A DNA stretch of 64,000 bases from contig NZ_JBHZGO010000086.1 of assembly GCF_042747725.1 (NCBI RefSeq), positions 62,001-126,000 of the forward strand. The letters run 5' to 3'. Shown here one piece after another: positions 32,950 to 41,576 of the stretch. Below the pieces are notes generated by a model. That model was given only the letters and a program-made list of their open reading frames with translations. It had not been told where the DNA came from and ran no database searches. The stretch's first letter is position 1, and each line of letters begins with the position of its first letter. The stretch is from FACHB-T130 sp042747725. GTDB taxonomy: Bacteria; Cyanobacteriota; Cyanobacteriia; Cyanobacteriales; FACHB-T130. Made by a program: the position numbers and the translations under genes.

Positions 32950-35637
32950 TTATTTGGGTTCCCCAATTAGCGTGAATGCTGCCCAGTCTTTGGGATTGGG
33001 ATTTTGTTGCTTGATTTTGAGCATGGCTTGGCGCAAGGCATCGGCTTTATCGTTGTTCTGCTTCAGCTGCTTGTAAAATTCACTCATCAACGCACCCGTG
33101 GGAGCATCTGGCGCAGACCACAAAGGCACGATTGCAGTAGGAACGCCAGCTGCCATCAAAGCAGTGGATAGACCAATAACGCCATCGCCAGTCGTTTTAC
33201 CCTTCCCATTTTCAACGGCAGTGAAAACGACTAATTCGGGGCGGAGGTGTTGCCCTTTGGGTTGGGCGAAAGATTCCAAAATTTCAGCAGAAGTGAGTAA
33301 GCCATTATCTGAGCCACCCGGAGCCAGCGCGATCGCACCGGGTACACCTTGGCGCTTCACATCATCCAGAATCGCATAAGTTCCTAGATGAACGCTCTTA
33401 GCTTTCCGCATCTGTTCCAAAACCGCCGCCTTTGTTGCTTGATTGCCAATTAGCAGGGATTTTGTCTTGAGAAAGTCGGCGATTTCTAGGGCTTGCTGTT
33501 CTGCATTTGCCAGCGGCGGTAACGCCTTCGGTGCCTGTCCCAGTGCTGGTGCAATTCGCGGCATCACGGGATTTCCGACCACCAGACGATTGCCCCCAGA
33601 AGTTTTTCCTCGTTGCTCTTTGGTTAAAGCAAGTGCCTGAATTGCAGGTGCTGTCAGGATGGTATGTTTATCGATCAGGTAGTTGCCATAAACATCCACT
33701 AAAGCCGCAAACGGAATCCGAAACATTTCTTTTTGTGGAATAAAGATAACACGGGCGTTTGGGTCTTCTGGCAATAAATCAGCAATCGGTTTAATTAATA
33801 GTTGATGCAGTTGCAGCAACGGTTTTGGCTGAATGATTGGCGCGATCGCCTGTGAGGAAGAATTTGCATTTCCGATTGGCGCTTGTTCTGAACTTCCTCT
33901 CTTGTTCGGAGGATTCGCAGGCGCTGACAATCCGAGAGATTCAGGAATCTTGGAAATTACATTTTCGATTGAAGAGACAGGGAAAATTGTATTTTGGGCG
34001 CTGAGTTCGATGCGCCGAAATGTAACTTCCCCGCTAGGCGGAATCACCCAAACATAAAGTCCTTCATCGGGAATAATCGAATATTCAACGAGTGTGGCTT
34101 TTTCCTGCTGGGCGATTTTTTTAATTTCTTCAATGGTGGGGAAAGTCAGTTTCTTCGGTGCAGGTTTTAAACCCGATCCGACGGGTTCGGTAGCTAACCG
34201 CAACCGCAGTAAATCGACAATCGACCTGATCCGCCCTTGTTCAGCCATTTCTAAGGCGGCAATCGGCTGTTTTTGAGCAACTAAAACTTGTTGCAAGCGC
34301 TGATACGTCGTTGCTTGCGCGTCCAAATAGCGATTGGTGCTGCCTAAGTTGGCGCGAATGGCGTCCCAAGTTTTAACTGAATTGAGAAGGGTTTCTTTCG
34401 CTTCTTCTGGTTTACCTGATTTTAGAAGCGCGAATGCCAAATTATTCAGCGCCGTCCCTTCTGCCAAGCGATCGCCTGTTTTTCTTGCCGCCGCCAGCGG
34501 TTCCTGATACAGCGCGATCGCTTGCTCAAATTGCCCCGCATTTTGGTAAGCTTTTGCCAAATTATTCAGGGCAATTAATTGCAAAGCAGCATCGCCAGCT
34601 TTTTGAGCGATCGCAACTTGTTGTCTTCTGACTTCAATCGCTTCTGGATATTGCCCCTGTGCCTCATAAGCTTCAGCAATACTGTTAAGAAAATAACCTT
34701 CTTCCGTGGCGTTGCCGCTTTTCCTAGCAATCAGCTGCTGCTGCTGATAAAAGTCAATAGCTTGGGGGTATTGTCCGATGGTGCGATAAGCTTCTGCCAG
34801 GTTATTTAGAGAATCCAGCACTGCATTTGGATTGCGGCTGTCTCGTGCCGTCGCTAACTGTTCTTTGTAAAGTGCGATCGCTTCTGGATATTCTCTCTCT
34901 GATTCGTGAGTGATTCCCACATTGCCTAAAAAAGCAGCTTCTCGTTTGGGATTGCCGATTTCTTTTCTCAGTTTTTCCGCTGAATCGTGAAAATCTTTCG
35001 CTTGTTTTTCATCCCCCAGATAGAAGTAAGCATTGCCCAAATTATCCAGCACCTTAGCCGTACCCGGTTGATCGCCGATGGCTTGCAGAATGTCTAAGGT
35101 CTGGTAGTAGAATGCAAGCGATCTCAAATATTGCCCTAAAGTGAAGTAAGTTTCGCCAATATTTAACAGAACATTCGCTTCACCCGTGCGCGAACCGATC
35201 TCCTGGTAGAGTCTGAGTGACCTTTGCAAAGACTTTAATGCTTCTTGAAATTGTCCCGTTTGATGCTGCCGAATTCCTAGTTGCAGCAGTTTATCTGCGT
35301 TGAATTCGCTAGCGCTTTGCCTGTCAGATGTCTGGGATCGATGATCAATTGTGACTGGATCTGGTTTAACAACCTGTTTCGTTATGGATGCTTTATCAGG
35401 ATGGGCGGTCAAACTTGCCCTTACACCACTGATAAAATCCTCATCTCCTTGCGGCTGGGGATTTTTCAGGGCATCTTCTAGTTCCGGTGCTGCTGATAAG
35501 GGGGGTAATAAATAGAAAGGCGCGAATAAAGGCAAGACAGCAGTCGCCAAAAACAGATAAAACTTTCCCTTTTTACTGTTTAACTTTTCCAGTTTTTGAG
35601 GGAACAATAGAAGAAAATAGCTTAGGAAAATTTTCAT
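32950..35637 (-). CDS. TPR-CHAT protein with lost catalytic residues (pseudo-CHAT)
   Basis: 895 residues. A hydrophobic signal or anchor lies at about 25-48 (YLFLATAVLPLFAPFYLLPPL). About eight TPR-like repeats occur at 110-420 (ANVLLNIGETYFTLGQYLRSLAF and so on). A CHAT domain follows from about 500 to the end. At the catalytic His position the sequence reads HLGTYA, giving Tyr754, and at the catalytic Cys position LVVFTAVENG, giving Val808 in place of the usual SACETG. The rest of the domain (GDGVIGLSTALMAAGVPTAIVPLW, WAAFTLIGEP) is normal. A non-catalytic sensor or scaffold is inferred. The gene diverges from the small gene at 35644, six bp away, so their promoters overlap coding DNA. Confidence 0.9.
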   Translation of the reverse strand: MKIFLSYFLLLFPQKLEKLNSKKGKFYLFLATAVLPLFAPFYLLPPLSAAPELEDALKNPQPQGDEDFISGVRASLTAHPDKASITKQVVKPDPVTIDHRSQTSDRQSASEFNADKLLQLGIRQHQTGQFQEALKSLQRSLRLYQEIGSRTGEANVLLNIGETYFTLGQYLRSLAFYYQTLDILQAIGDQPGTAKVLDNLGNAYFYLGDEKQAKDFHDSAEKLRKEIGNPKREAAFLGNVGITHESEREYPEAIALYKEQLATARDSRNPNAVLDSLNNLAEAYRTIGQYPQAIDFYQQQQLIARKSGNATEEGYFLNSIAEAYEAQGQYPEAIEVRRQQVAIAQKAGDAALQLIALNNLAKAYQNAGQFEQAIALYQEPLAAARKTGDRLAEGTALNNLAFALLKSGKPEEAKETLLNSVKTWDAIRANLGSTNRYLDAQATTYQRLQQVLVAQKQPIAALEMAEQGRIRSIVDLLRLRLATEPVGSGLKPAPKKLTFPTIEEIKKIAQQEKATLVEYSIIPDEGLYVWVIPPSGEVTFRRIELSAQNTIFPVSSIENVISKIPESLGLSAPANPPNKRGSSEQAPIGNANSSSQAIAPIIQPKPLLQLHQLLIKPIADLLPEDPNARVIFIPQKEMFRIPFAALVDVYGNYLIDKHTILTAPAIQALALTKEQRGKTSGGNRLVVGNPVMPRIAPALGQAPKALPPLANAEQQALEIADFLKTKSLLIGNQATKAAVLEQMRKAKSVHLGTYAILDDVKRQGVPGAIALAPGGSDNGLLTSAEILESFAQPKGQHLRPELVVFTAVENGKGKTTGDGVIGLSTALMAAGVPTAIVPLWSAPDAPTGALMSEFYKQLKQNNDKADALRQAMLKIKQQNPNPKDWAAFTLIGEPK

Positions 35638-35643
35638 ACGATC

Positions 35644-35862
35644 GTGGATAAAAAGACAGTTACGCCATTGGTGATTATTTTAGCTTTAATGTTTATTGGT
35701 TTTGGCGATCGCGTTCTGCCCAAACCCTTAAGTACAGCTAGTTTCAACACCCGAACCGCTTTGAATAATTCTTTCCTGGGATTATTTCCCACCAAGAAAC
35801 CCAGAAATGTTTACGAGCGAACCGAGAAAGCCATTGAACAAGAGGAAAAAGGAAGAAAATAG
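35644..35862 (+). CDS. Small single-helix protein of unknown function
   Basis: 72 residues from GTG 35644. The N-terminal hydrophobic helix (VTPLVIILALMFIGFGD) precedes LPKPLSTASFNTR and a charged tail ending ERTEKAIEQEEKGRK. The orderly sequence and tail suggest a real conserved cyanobacterial protein, not chance. It starts six bp from the divergent CHAT gene. The function is not recognised. Confidence 0.6.
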   Translation: MDKKTVTPLVIILALMFIGFGDRVLPKPLSTASFNTRTALNNSFLGLFPTKKPRNVYERTEKAIEQEEKGRK

Positions 35863-36022
35863 TCAATTGGTAATGGGTTAGGGGAGAATGTTCATTTCCA
35901 TTATCCATTACCGATGACTGGCAATTCTGAGCGCGTTTATAAAGAAAAATGAAAGTTGTCGAAAAGTGGTTTTTTTTCTTTACATAAAACTTTACACATA
36001 CCCTCTAGGTTCACTACCGAAT

Positions 36023-36131
36023 AGTTGTAGGTTGGGTTGAGGAACGAAACCCAACACGCATAAGCATTTGTTGGGTTTCGTTCCTCAACCCAACCTACGC
36101 AGATTTTGGATTTTTAACTCTAAATGAACCG
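36023..36131. repeat. 109-bp hairpin element, copy B (inverted relative to 30005-30113)
   Basis: Arms GTAGGTTGGGTTGAGG and CCTCAACCCAACCTAC with the loop CGCATAAGCATT, followed by GATTTTGGATTTTTAAC and AAATGAACCGG, which is the reverse complement of the flank of copy A. The two copies differ at only a few bases, including a paired change in both arms (GGAACG here, GGTACG in copy A). Confidence 0.85.
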
Positions 36132-36223
36132 GATTACTATCTAAGTAGGAATACTTATCGGCTACAGCTGTAATTGTTGGATATACCCCCAACCCCCTTA
36201 CAAAGGGGGCTTAGAAAACTAAG

Positions 36224-36318
36224 TCAGGACTTACGCAACTTGCGCGACATCTGAGGGCAACCACAGGGGGATTGAACCGACAAGAACGCTATATGTATAA
36301 GCTTTGCGTAAGTCCTGA
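36224..36318. repeat. Palindromic MITE-like element, copy 4 of 6 (family A), inside another hairpin
   Basis: Complete ends TCAGGACTTACGC and GCGTAAGTCCTGA. It splits a C-rich inverted pair (AACCCCCTTACAAAGGGGG at about 36190-36208, CCCCCTTTTTAAGGGGGG at about 36336-36353), so it probably inserted into an older palindromic element. Confidence 0.85.
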
Positions 36319-36432
36319 AGTTTTTGCTCTTGTCCCCCCTTTTTAAGGGGGGTTAGGGGGGGATCTGACGTGTTAGCTCAAAACTTTAACTAAAAAGTAT
36401 TCATTGGAATAAACATCAAATTCCAATCAACT

Positions 36433-36465
36433 AAAAACCCGCTTTCTTTAAAGAAAACGGGTTTT
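36433..36465 (-). terminator. Rho-independent terminator of ilvC
   Basis: On the minus strand AAAACCCG-TTTTCTTT pairs with AAAG-CGGGTTTT and ends in TTTTTAG, about 33 bp after the ilvC stop. Confidence 0.8.
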
Positions 36466-36497
36466 CAACTATCCAGATTTTTTTCGTATCTAACCGC

Positions 36498-37493
36498 TTA
36501 CACTTTCTTCAACCAGCTAAACATTGCCCGTAAATCTTTGCCAACTTCCTCAATAGGATGTTCGGCTTCCTGACGCCGCATAGCTGTAAATCCGGCTTTT
36601 CCAGATTGATTTTCTAACACAAATTCCCGTGCAAATTGACCCGATTGAATTTCTTGGAGAATTTTCCGCATCTCAGCGCGGGTTTGGTCGGTGACAATCC
36701 GAGGACCACGGGTATAATCGCCATACTCAGCGGTATTAGAGATGCTGTCGCGCATTTTGGCTAAACCGCCTTCCACAACCAAGTCAACAATCAGTTTGAC
36801 TTCATGGAGACATTCAAAATAAGCCAATTCCGGCTGATAGCCAGCAGCAACAAGCGTTTCAAAACCAGCTTTAATCAGCGCACTTAAGCCGCCGCAAAGC
36901 ACAACTTGTTCGCCAAACAAATCGGTTTCAGTTTCTTCCCGGAAAGTGGTTTCTAAGATCCCGGCACGAGTACCGCCGATACCTTTAGCGTAAGCCATCG
37001 CGCGATCGCGTGCTTGTCCAGTGGCATCTTGATACACCGCAAATAAACAAGGCACACCTTCACCCTGTTCGTAAGTGCGTCGCACCAAATGTCCTGGCCC
37101 CTTTGGTGCTACCATCACCACATCTACATTCTCAGGCGGGACAACCTGACCAAAGTGAATATTGAAACCGTGTGCAAAGGCTAACACTTTTCCTTCGGTT
37201 AAGTGAGGCGCAATTTCATTGGTATAAACTGTTTTTTGTGCCTCATCAGGCAGCAGAATCATAATGAAATCAGCCGCTTTGGCAGCGTCAGCCACCGTGT
37301 GGACAGCTAACCCAGCTTCTTTCGCTTTTTGGGCCGACTTACTACCCGGATACAGCCCGACAATGACGTTCATGCCACTATCTTTGAGATTGAGGGCGTG
37401 GGCGTGACCTTGAGAGCCATAGCCGATGATAGCAATGGTTTTTCCGCTTAATAAATCTAAGTTAGCATCGTTGTCATAATACATCCGAGCCAT
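36498..37493 (-). CDS. ilvC: Ketol-acid reductoisomerase (class I)
   Basis: 331 residues from ATG 37493, preceded by an AAGGAG box; the open frame reaches 37532 but the added residues do not belong. Second step of valine and isoleucine synthesis, NADPH-dependent. GYGSQGHAHALNLKDSG is the nucleotide-binding loop, PKGPGH and HEVKLIVDL the acetohydroxyacid and Mg2+ region, EETETDLFGEQ holds metal-binding Asp and Glu. Length and motifs are fully normal. It has its own terminator. Confidence 0.95.
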   Translation of the reverse strand: MARMYYDNDANLDLLSGKTIAIIGYGSQGHAHALNLKDSGMNVIVGLYPGSKSAQKAKEAGLAVHTVADAAKAADFIMILLPDEAQKTVYTNEIAPHLTEGKVLAFAHGFNIHFGQVVPPENVDVVMVAPKGPGHLVRRTYEQGEGVPCLFAVYQDATGQARDRAMAYAKGIGGTRAGILETTFREETETDLFGEQVVLCGGLSALIKAGFETLVAAGYQPELAYFECLHEVKLIVDLVVEGGLAKMRDSISNTAEYGDYTRGPRIVTDQTRAEMRKILQEIQSGQFAREFVLENQSGKAGFTAMRRQEAEHPIEEVGKDLRAMFSWLKKV

Positions 37494-37661
37494 AGGGGCA
37501 ACTCCTTGGAGCAAGCATCTTGAGTAGTGCAAACTCTTAATTCTATCAAACTAAGTCAAGATAACCCTACGCTTAGAAAATTGGTAATGGGTAATTGTTA
37601 GTAGTCGTGAGTCCTTGGTTTGTTGCGACTGACTAATCACCGATTACCCATTACCCATCCG

Positions 37662-38390
37662 TCAAGACTTAACTAACGTCCACTCTAAAATGTCGATCGG
37701 TGCTTCTTGAAGCGCTTGCGTGAGTTCCTCGTTTGAGTCGAATTTCACTTGTCTGAGGTAGGACGCTTCCACATTCACCGTAAACTTTTCCTCTTCAAAA
37801 GGCCAAGGTTTCACGGTGAGATTACCATCGCTACGCTGCACCACATCATAGCGCTTTCCGTCTGGCCCATTGCTAATTTCCAAAGCCCGCTCACCAGCAG
37901 GCAACTCGTGGTTGCAGAGGATGAGTGAGAAGCGATCGCACCATTGCATATATGCATAAGCTTTCTCGGCTTCCTTTTGGGTAATCTTCAACCCCTTAAT
38001 CCATTGCTTTTGATGCTCTTTTTGCTCATCCAGAAATTTGTCCAATTCCGGCGACTCTCCACGTTTCCCTTCATTGAGAAAGCTGGTATGCATCGAAATC
38101 AACAAAGCTACCCAGCGTCCTCGGTAGCGGGAATTCTGCGTCAGTGCAGCCAGCTTTTTGAGGTCAGTTTTCTTGTCAAGGGTAAAGTCCAGCGGTGCCC
38201 CCGCTTCTGTAAGGTGGTTTCCTTCCCACTCCCGTTCTAAGTCGTCGTGATGGGAAATCGCCGCCACAGTCTCGATCAAGCGTTCTGGGCGATCTTTCTG
38301 GTGCCAGTGTCCCGCTATTTGAGCAGCCAGCAAGGCATGGGCGCGATGATAAATTACTTCCCAACCATTTTCAATCAGGTTAGCAATCAC
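37662..38390 (-). CDS. DUF3891 family protein
   Basis: 242 residues. HRAHALLAAQIAGHWH and ISHHDDLEREWEG contain His and Asp residues in an HD-like spacing, and MHTSFLNEGK and QWCDRFSLILCNHELPAGER follow in the usual order. The family looks like a helical metal-dependent hydrolase but has no proven activity. The C-terminal 60 residues are beta-rich (VVQRSDGNLTVKPWPFEEEKFTVNVEASYL). No operon partners. Confidence 0.8.
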   Translation of the reverse strand: MIANLIENGWEVIYHRAHALLAAQIAGHWHQKDRPERLIETVAAISHHDDLEREWEGNHLTEAGAPLDFTLDKKTDLKKLAALTQNSRYRGRWVALLISMHTSFLNEGKRGESPELDKFLDEQKEHQKQWIKGLKITQKEAEKAYAYMQWCDRFSLILCNHELPAGERALEISNGPDGKRYDVVQRSDGNLTVKPWPFEEEKFTVNVEASYLRQVKFDSNEELTQALQEAPIDILEWTLVKS

Positions 38391-38772
38391 GAAAAACAGT
38401 CCTTTTTTCCTGGAATTCCCGATCTAGTGTGAAGTAAATTAACAAAGCACGTATCTAGCTTAGGGAAGCCGTTAGATGCGATCGCTCTCGTCAGACACGA
38501 GGAAGTATATAGCAATTTTCAGTTGGATGCAGTACGAACTGACCTCTCCCCTAGCCCCTCTTTTGCTCTTGAAAGGGGAATTTTGCAGTTCCCCCTTCCC
38601 TCATAGGGAAGAAGGCTAGGGGGTTAGGTTCTGCCTTATTTGGTTCAAGTAAGAACCGCTATCGTCGCCATTTCCCATCGCCGCCGCACCCTTTGTTGCA
38701 TAAACCGCAACAATCAGCGTGCCCCTTCTATGAGTGAGGCATACTGGCGATAACTAAATTGGGGGTTATGCA
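38391..38772. other. Spacer with a C-rich inverted pair
   Basis: No gene seen. CTCTCCCCTAGCCCC near 38550 and GGCTAGGGGGTTAGG near 38613 form a long imperfect hairpin of the type also found near 36190-36360 and 44720-44790. The DUF4349 promoter should lie in the last 100 bp. Confidence 0.5.
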
Positions 38773-39717
38773 ATGAACGGCTCAATTCATCCCACGCTTA
38801 AACCTTCTTTACTCTTGAGTGCCTTGCTGGGAGGCATCGTTTTAACCAGTTGTGCCTCTTCTTTTGAAAAAAACGCTCAACTGGCTCAACTCGATCGCGC
38901 AGCCCCAAATTCAGAGCCAATGGCAATTCCGGCAGCCGAAACCGAAGCAGTTAGCTCCCAAAACATTGCAAAACCTGCTGTGGCGAAGGCTCAGGTGCCG
39001 AGACAGCGCCCCCAATTGATCAAAAACGCCGAACTATCAGTGAGTGTCAACTCGATAGAAAAAAGTACTGAAATCGCCTCCAAAATTGTTAAACAACAGC
39101 AGGGCGACTTACTAAAATTCCAAGATCAAAAACCCAAAGACGACAACTCTCGCCACACCGCATCCATGCAAATTCGGGTTCCTCAAGAGCAGCTCGAAAC
39201 CAGTCTCGATTTCTTAGCAAAACTGGGAACCGTACAGCGCCGCACCCTCACCGCTGAAGATGTCACCGATCAACTGGTGGATAACGAAGCCCGACTGCGG
39301 AACCTGCGGAAACAGGAAAGCACTTTACTTAAAATTATGGAACGCTCCGGCTCAGTCGGGGATGTCCTTAAAGTTGCCAACGAACTCAGCAACGTGCGGC
39401 AAAATATTGAACAGCTGGATGCACAACTGAAAAGCTTACGCAGTCGAGTCGCCTACTCTACCATCACGCTAACTTTGGAAGAAGCGATCGCAGGTATACC
39501 CCCAGAGCGACCTTTGGGTTCAGATGTTCGGGAAACCTGGAACCAAGCCACTCACTCCTTGGGCGAACTCACCACCAGCTTCATCCGGTTGGCGATTTGG
39601 TTAGCAGTCTTCAGCCCGTTTTTGTTTGTGTTAGTGGCTGTTCCCGTTGGCTATCACCGCTGGAAGCAGCAGCGGCGACCATCAGCTCAACCGTCCGAAC
39701 CTCCGCACGCCGGTTAA
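38773..39717 (+). CDS. DUF4349 lipoprotein
   Basis: 314 residues. The signal peptide ends in the lipobox LTSC (Cys27). A linker to about 85 is followed by the DUF4349 domain: LIKNAELSVSVNSIEKSTEIASKIV, SMQIRVPQEQLETSLDFLAKLG, DVTDQLVDNEARLRNLRKQE and a coiled coil SNVRQNIEQLDAQLKSLRSR, ending YSTITLTLEE. A C-terminal transmembrane helix (LAIWLAVFSPFLFVLVAVPVGY, about 275-296) is typical. It is anchored at both ends. Function unknown. Confidence 0.85.
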   Translation: MNGSIHPTLKPSLLLSALLGGIVLTSCASSFEKNAQLAQLDRAAPNSEPMAIPAAETEAVSSQNIAKPAVAKAQVPRQRPQLIKNAELSVSVNSIEKSTEIASKIVKQQQGDLLKFQDQKPKDDNSRHTASMQIRVPQEQLETSLDFLAKLGTVQRRTLTAEDVTDQLVDNEARLRNLRKQESTLLKIMERSGSVGDVLKVANELSNVRQNIEQLDAQLKSLRSRVAYSTITLTLEEAIAGIPPERPLGSDVRETWNQATHSLGELTTSFIRLAIWLAVFSPFLFVLVAVPVGYHRWKQQRRPSAQPSEPPHAG

Positions 39718-39860
39718 TCTACGGGTCTGTCAACGTTGATTTAAGGCATCGGGGCAAACCGCCATTCGCCCCTAAAGACCGTTAAAACATAATTAATCCA
39801 CAACGACGCACATTTATTTGTACCTAACGGCACGACACGTTTGCTGCTGGGAATGGCAAG

Positions 39861-41438
39861 ATGGAAGGCGAAGCAGAAGCGTTGCTAGACAGCTGTATGC
39901 CAGAATTGCGAGTGTCAATTGCTCAGCACTATCACGAGCGGACTAAATACGATCCCCAGACGCTCGCCTCTAAGAGCCAGGGGTTGGATTGGGAACGTCA
40001 ACCAGTGCCTTTCAAGGACTACAAAATTGGCACATCCTATGACCTGAAGCCCTATTTAACAGAAATACCAGAGCCGTTAGTGGATGAGGGAGAAAAGACC
40101 CAATGGCGTCGCCTGTCGCGGCTGCTGTTTTGCAGCTATGGCTTGACTGCCAAAGTGGTGACAATGGGAAATCCGATGTATCTGAGGGCAGCACCCTCCG
40201 CCGGTGGATTGTACCCAGCGGAGATTTATTTGATTTCCCGTGGGACGCCGCTGTTGCCACCCGGACTGTATAACTATCAGCCTCAGAGCCATTCTTTAAT
40301 TCATTTTTGGGAAAGTGATGCCTGGAAAGCGCTGCAAACAGCTTGTTTTTGGCATCCGGTGTTAGACAGTACCCAATTGTGCCTGATTACAACAGCCGTA
40401 TTTTACCGTTCCGCTTGGCGCTATCAAGACCGAGCTTATCGGCGGATTTTTTTGGATACGGGGCATCTGTTGGGCAATATTGAGCTAGCGGGCACCCTCA
40501 ATGACTACCGCCCTCACTTAATTGGGGGGTTTGTGGATCGGGCGGTGAATGAGTTACTTTACCTCGACCCAAAGGAGGAAGCGGTCATTTGCGCGATCGC
40601 TCTGGCAGACTTGCTGGATGTGAAACAAAACTTGCCCCTCAGTCCAACTGCATTGCCCTCTGCCACCCAGACTGACTATCCCAATATCCCCGATGGCGAA
40701 TTACTCGGCTACTGCCACCAAGCGACGCAGATTGAGGAAAGCCAGCAGATAACCGGCAAGACACCCATCCCCCAAGATGTCCTCCAAGCGCCACCCCCCG
40801 ATGATAAATACAACTTCCCCTTCTGTCTCAAGGTTTCAACCGTCACGACGCCAATTGATTGGGCAGCAAATCTGCACGACTTGGAAACAACCATTCTCAA
40901 GCGGCGCTCGACTCGTGCTTACACGGGTGACGATCTGACTTTAGAGGAACTGAAAGCTTTATTAGATTTCACCTACCAACCCCAGCACTACATCGACCAA
41001 GGTTTAGATAGCTCTCCAGACTATTTTGATTTAAATTTAATCGAAACCTTTATCGCCGTGTCTGGGGTAGAAGGACTGGAGGAAGGCTGCTACTATTACG
41101 CACCGAAAGCTCAGGAATTGCGGCAAATCCGCTTTAAAAATTTCCGCCAGGAATTGCACTATCTGTGCTTGGGGCAAGATTTGGGTAGAGATGCGGGGGC
41201 GGTGCTATTCCACACAGCGGATTTGAAAACAGCAGTGGCGCAGTATGGCGATCGCGTTTATCGTTATTTACACATGGATGCCGGTCATTTGGGGCAACGG
41301 CTGAATTTAGCCGCCATTCACCTCGGTTTAGGCGTCAGCGGCATCGGCGGCTTTTTTGATAACCAGGTGAATGAAGTCTTGGGTATTCCTGCTGATGAAG
41401 CAGTTGTGTACATCACCACCTTAGGACGTCCGAGATAA
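39861..41438 (+). CDS. SagB/ThcOx-type FMN oxidoreductase, duplicated domain
   Basis: 525 residues from ATG 39861; ATG 39897 (MPELRVSIAQHYHERTKYDP) may be the true start. Two nitroreductase-like halves are present. The first (about 40-240) has RAAPSAGGLYPAEIYLIS and FLDTGHLLGNIELAG. The second (about 340-520) has LKRRSTRAYTGDDLTLEELKALL and HMDAGHLGQRLNLAAIHLGLGVSGIGGFFD. SagB enzymes oxidise azoline rings in peptide natural products when paired with cyclodehydratases. No such partner is seen here, so the role may differ. Confidence 0.85.
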   Translation: MEGEAEALLDSCMPELRVSIAQHYHERTKYDPQTLASKSQGLDWERQPVPFKDYKIGTSYDLKPYLTEIPEPLVDEGEKTQWRRLSRLLFCSYGLTAKVVTMGNPMYLRAAPSAGGLYPAEIYLISRGTPLLPPGLYNYQPQSHSLIHFWESDAWKALQTACFWHPVLDSTQLCLITTAVFYRSAWRYQDRAYRRIFLDTGHLLGNIELAGTLNDYRPHLIGGFVDRAVNELLYLDPKEEAVICAIALADLLDVKQNLPLSPTALPSATQTDYPNIPDGELLGYCHQATQIEESQQITGKTPIPQDVLQAPPPDDKYNFPFCLKVSTVTTPIDWAANLHDLETTILKRRSTRAYTGDDLTLEELKALLDFTYQPQHYIDQGLDSSPDYFDLNLIETFIAVSGVEGLEEGCYYYAPKAQELRQIRFKNFRQELHYLCLGQDLGRDAGAVLFHTADLKTAVAQYGDRVYRYLHMDAGHLGQRLNLAAIHLGLGVSGIGGFFDNQVNEVLGIPADEAVVYITTLGRPR

Positions 41439-41576
41439 AGGCAAGTAAAAGGCAAAAGGCAAAAGAAAAAATACTTGTAAATTTTAAGATTGCCCATTGA
41501 TTCTTTCAATCTCAAATCTAAAATTTCTTTTTCCTTTTGCCTTCGTTAACTAGGCATTTCATAGAGGAAAAAGAAG

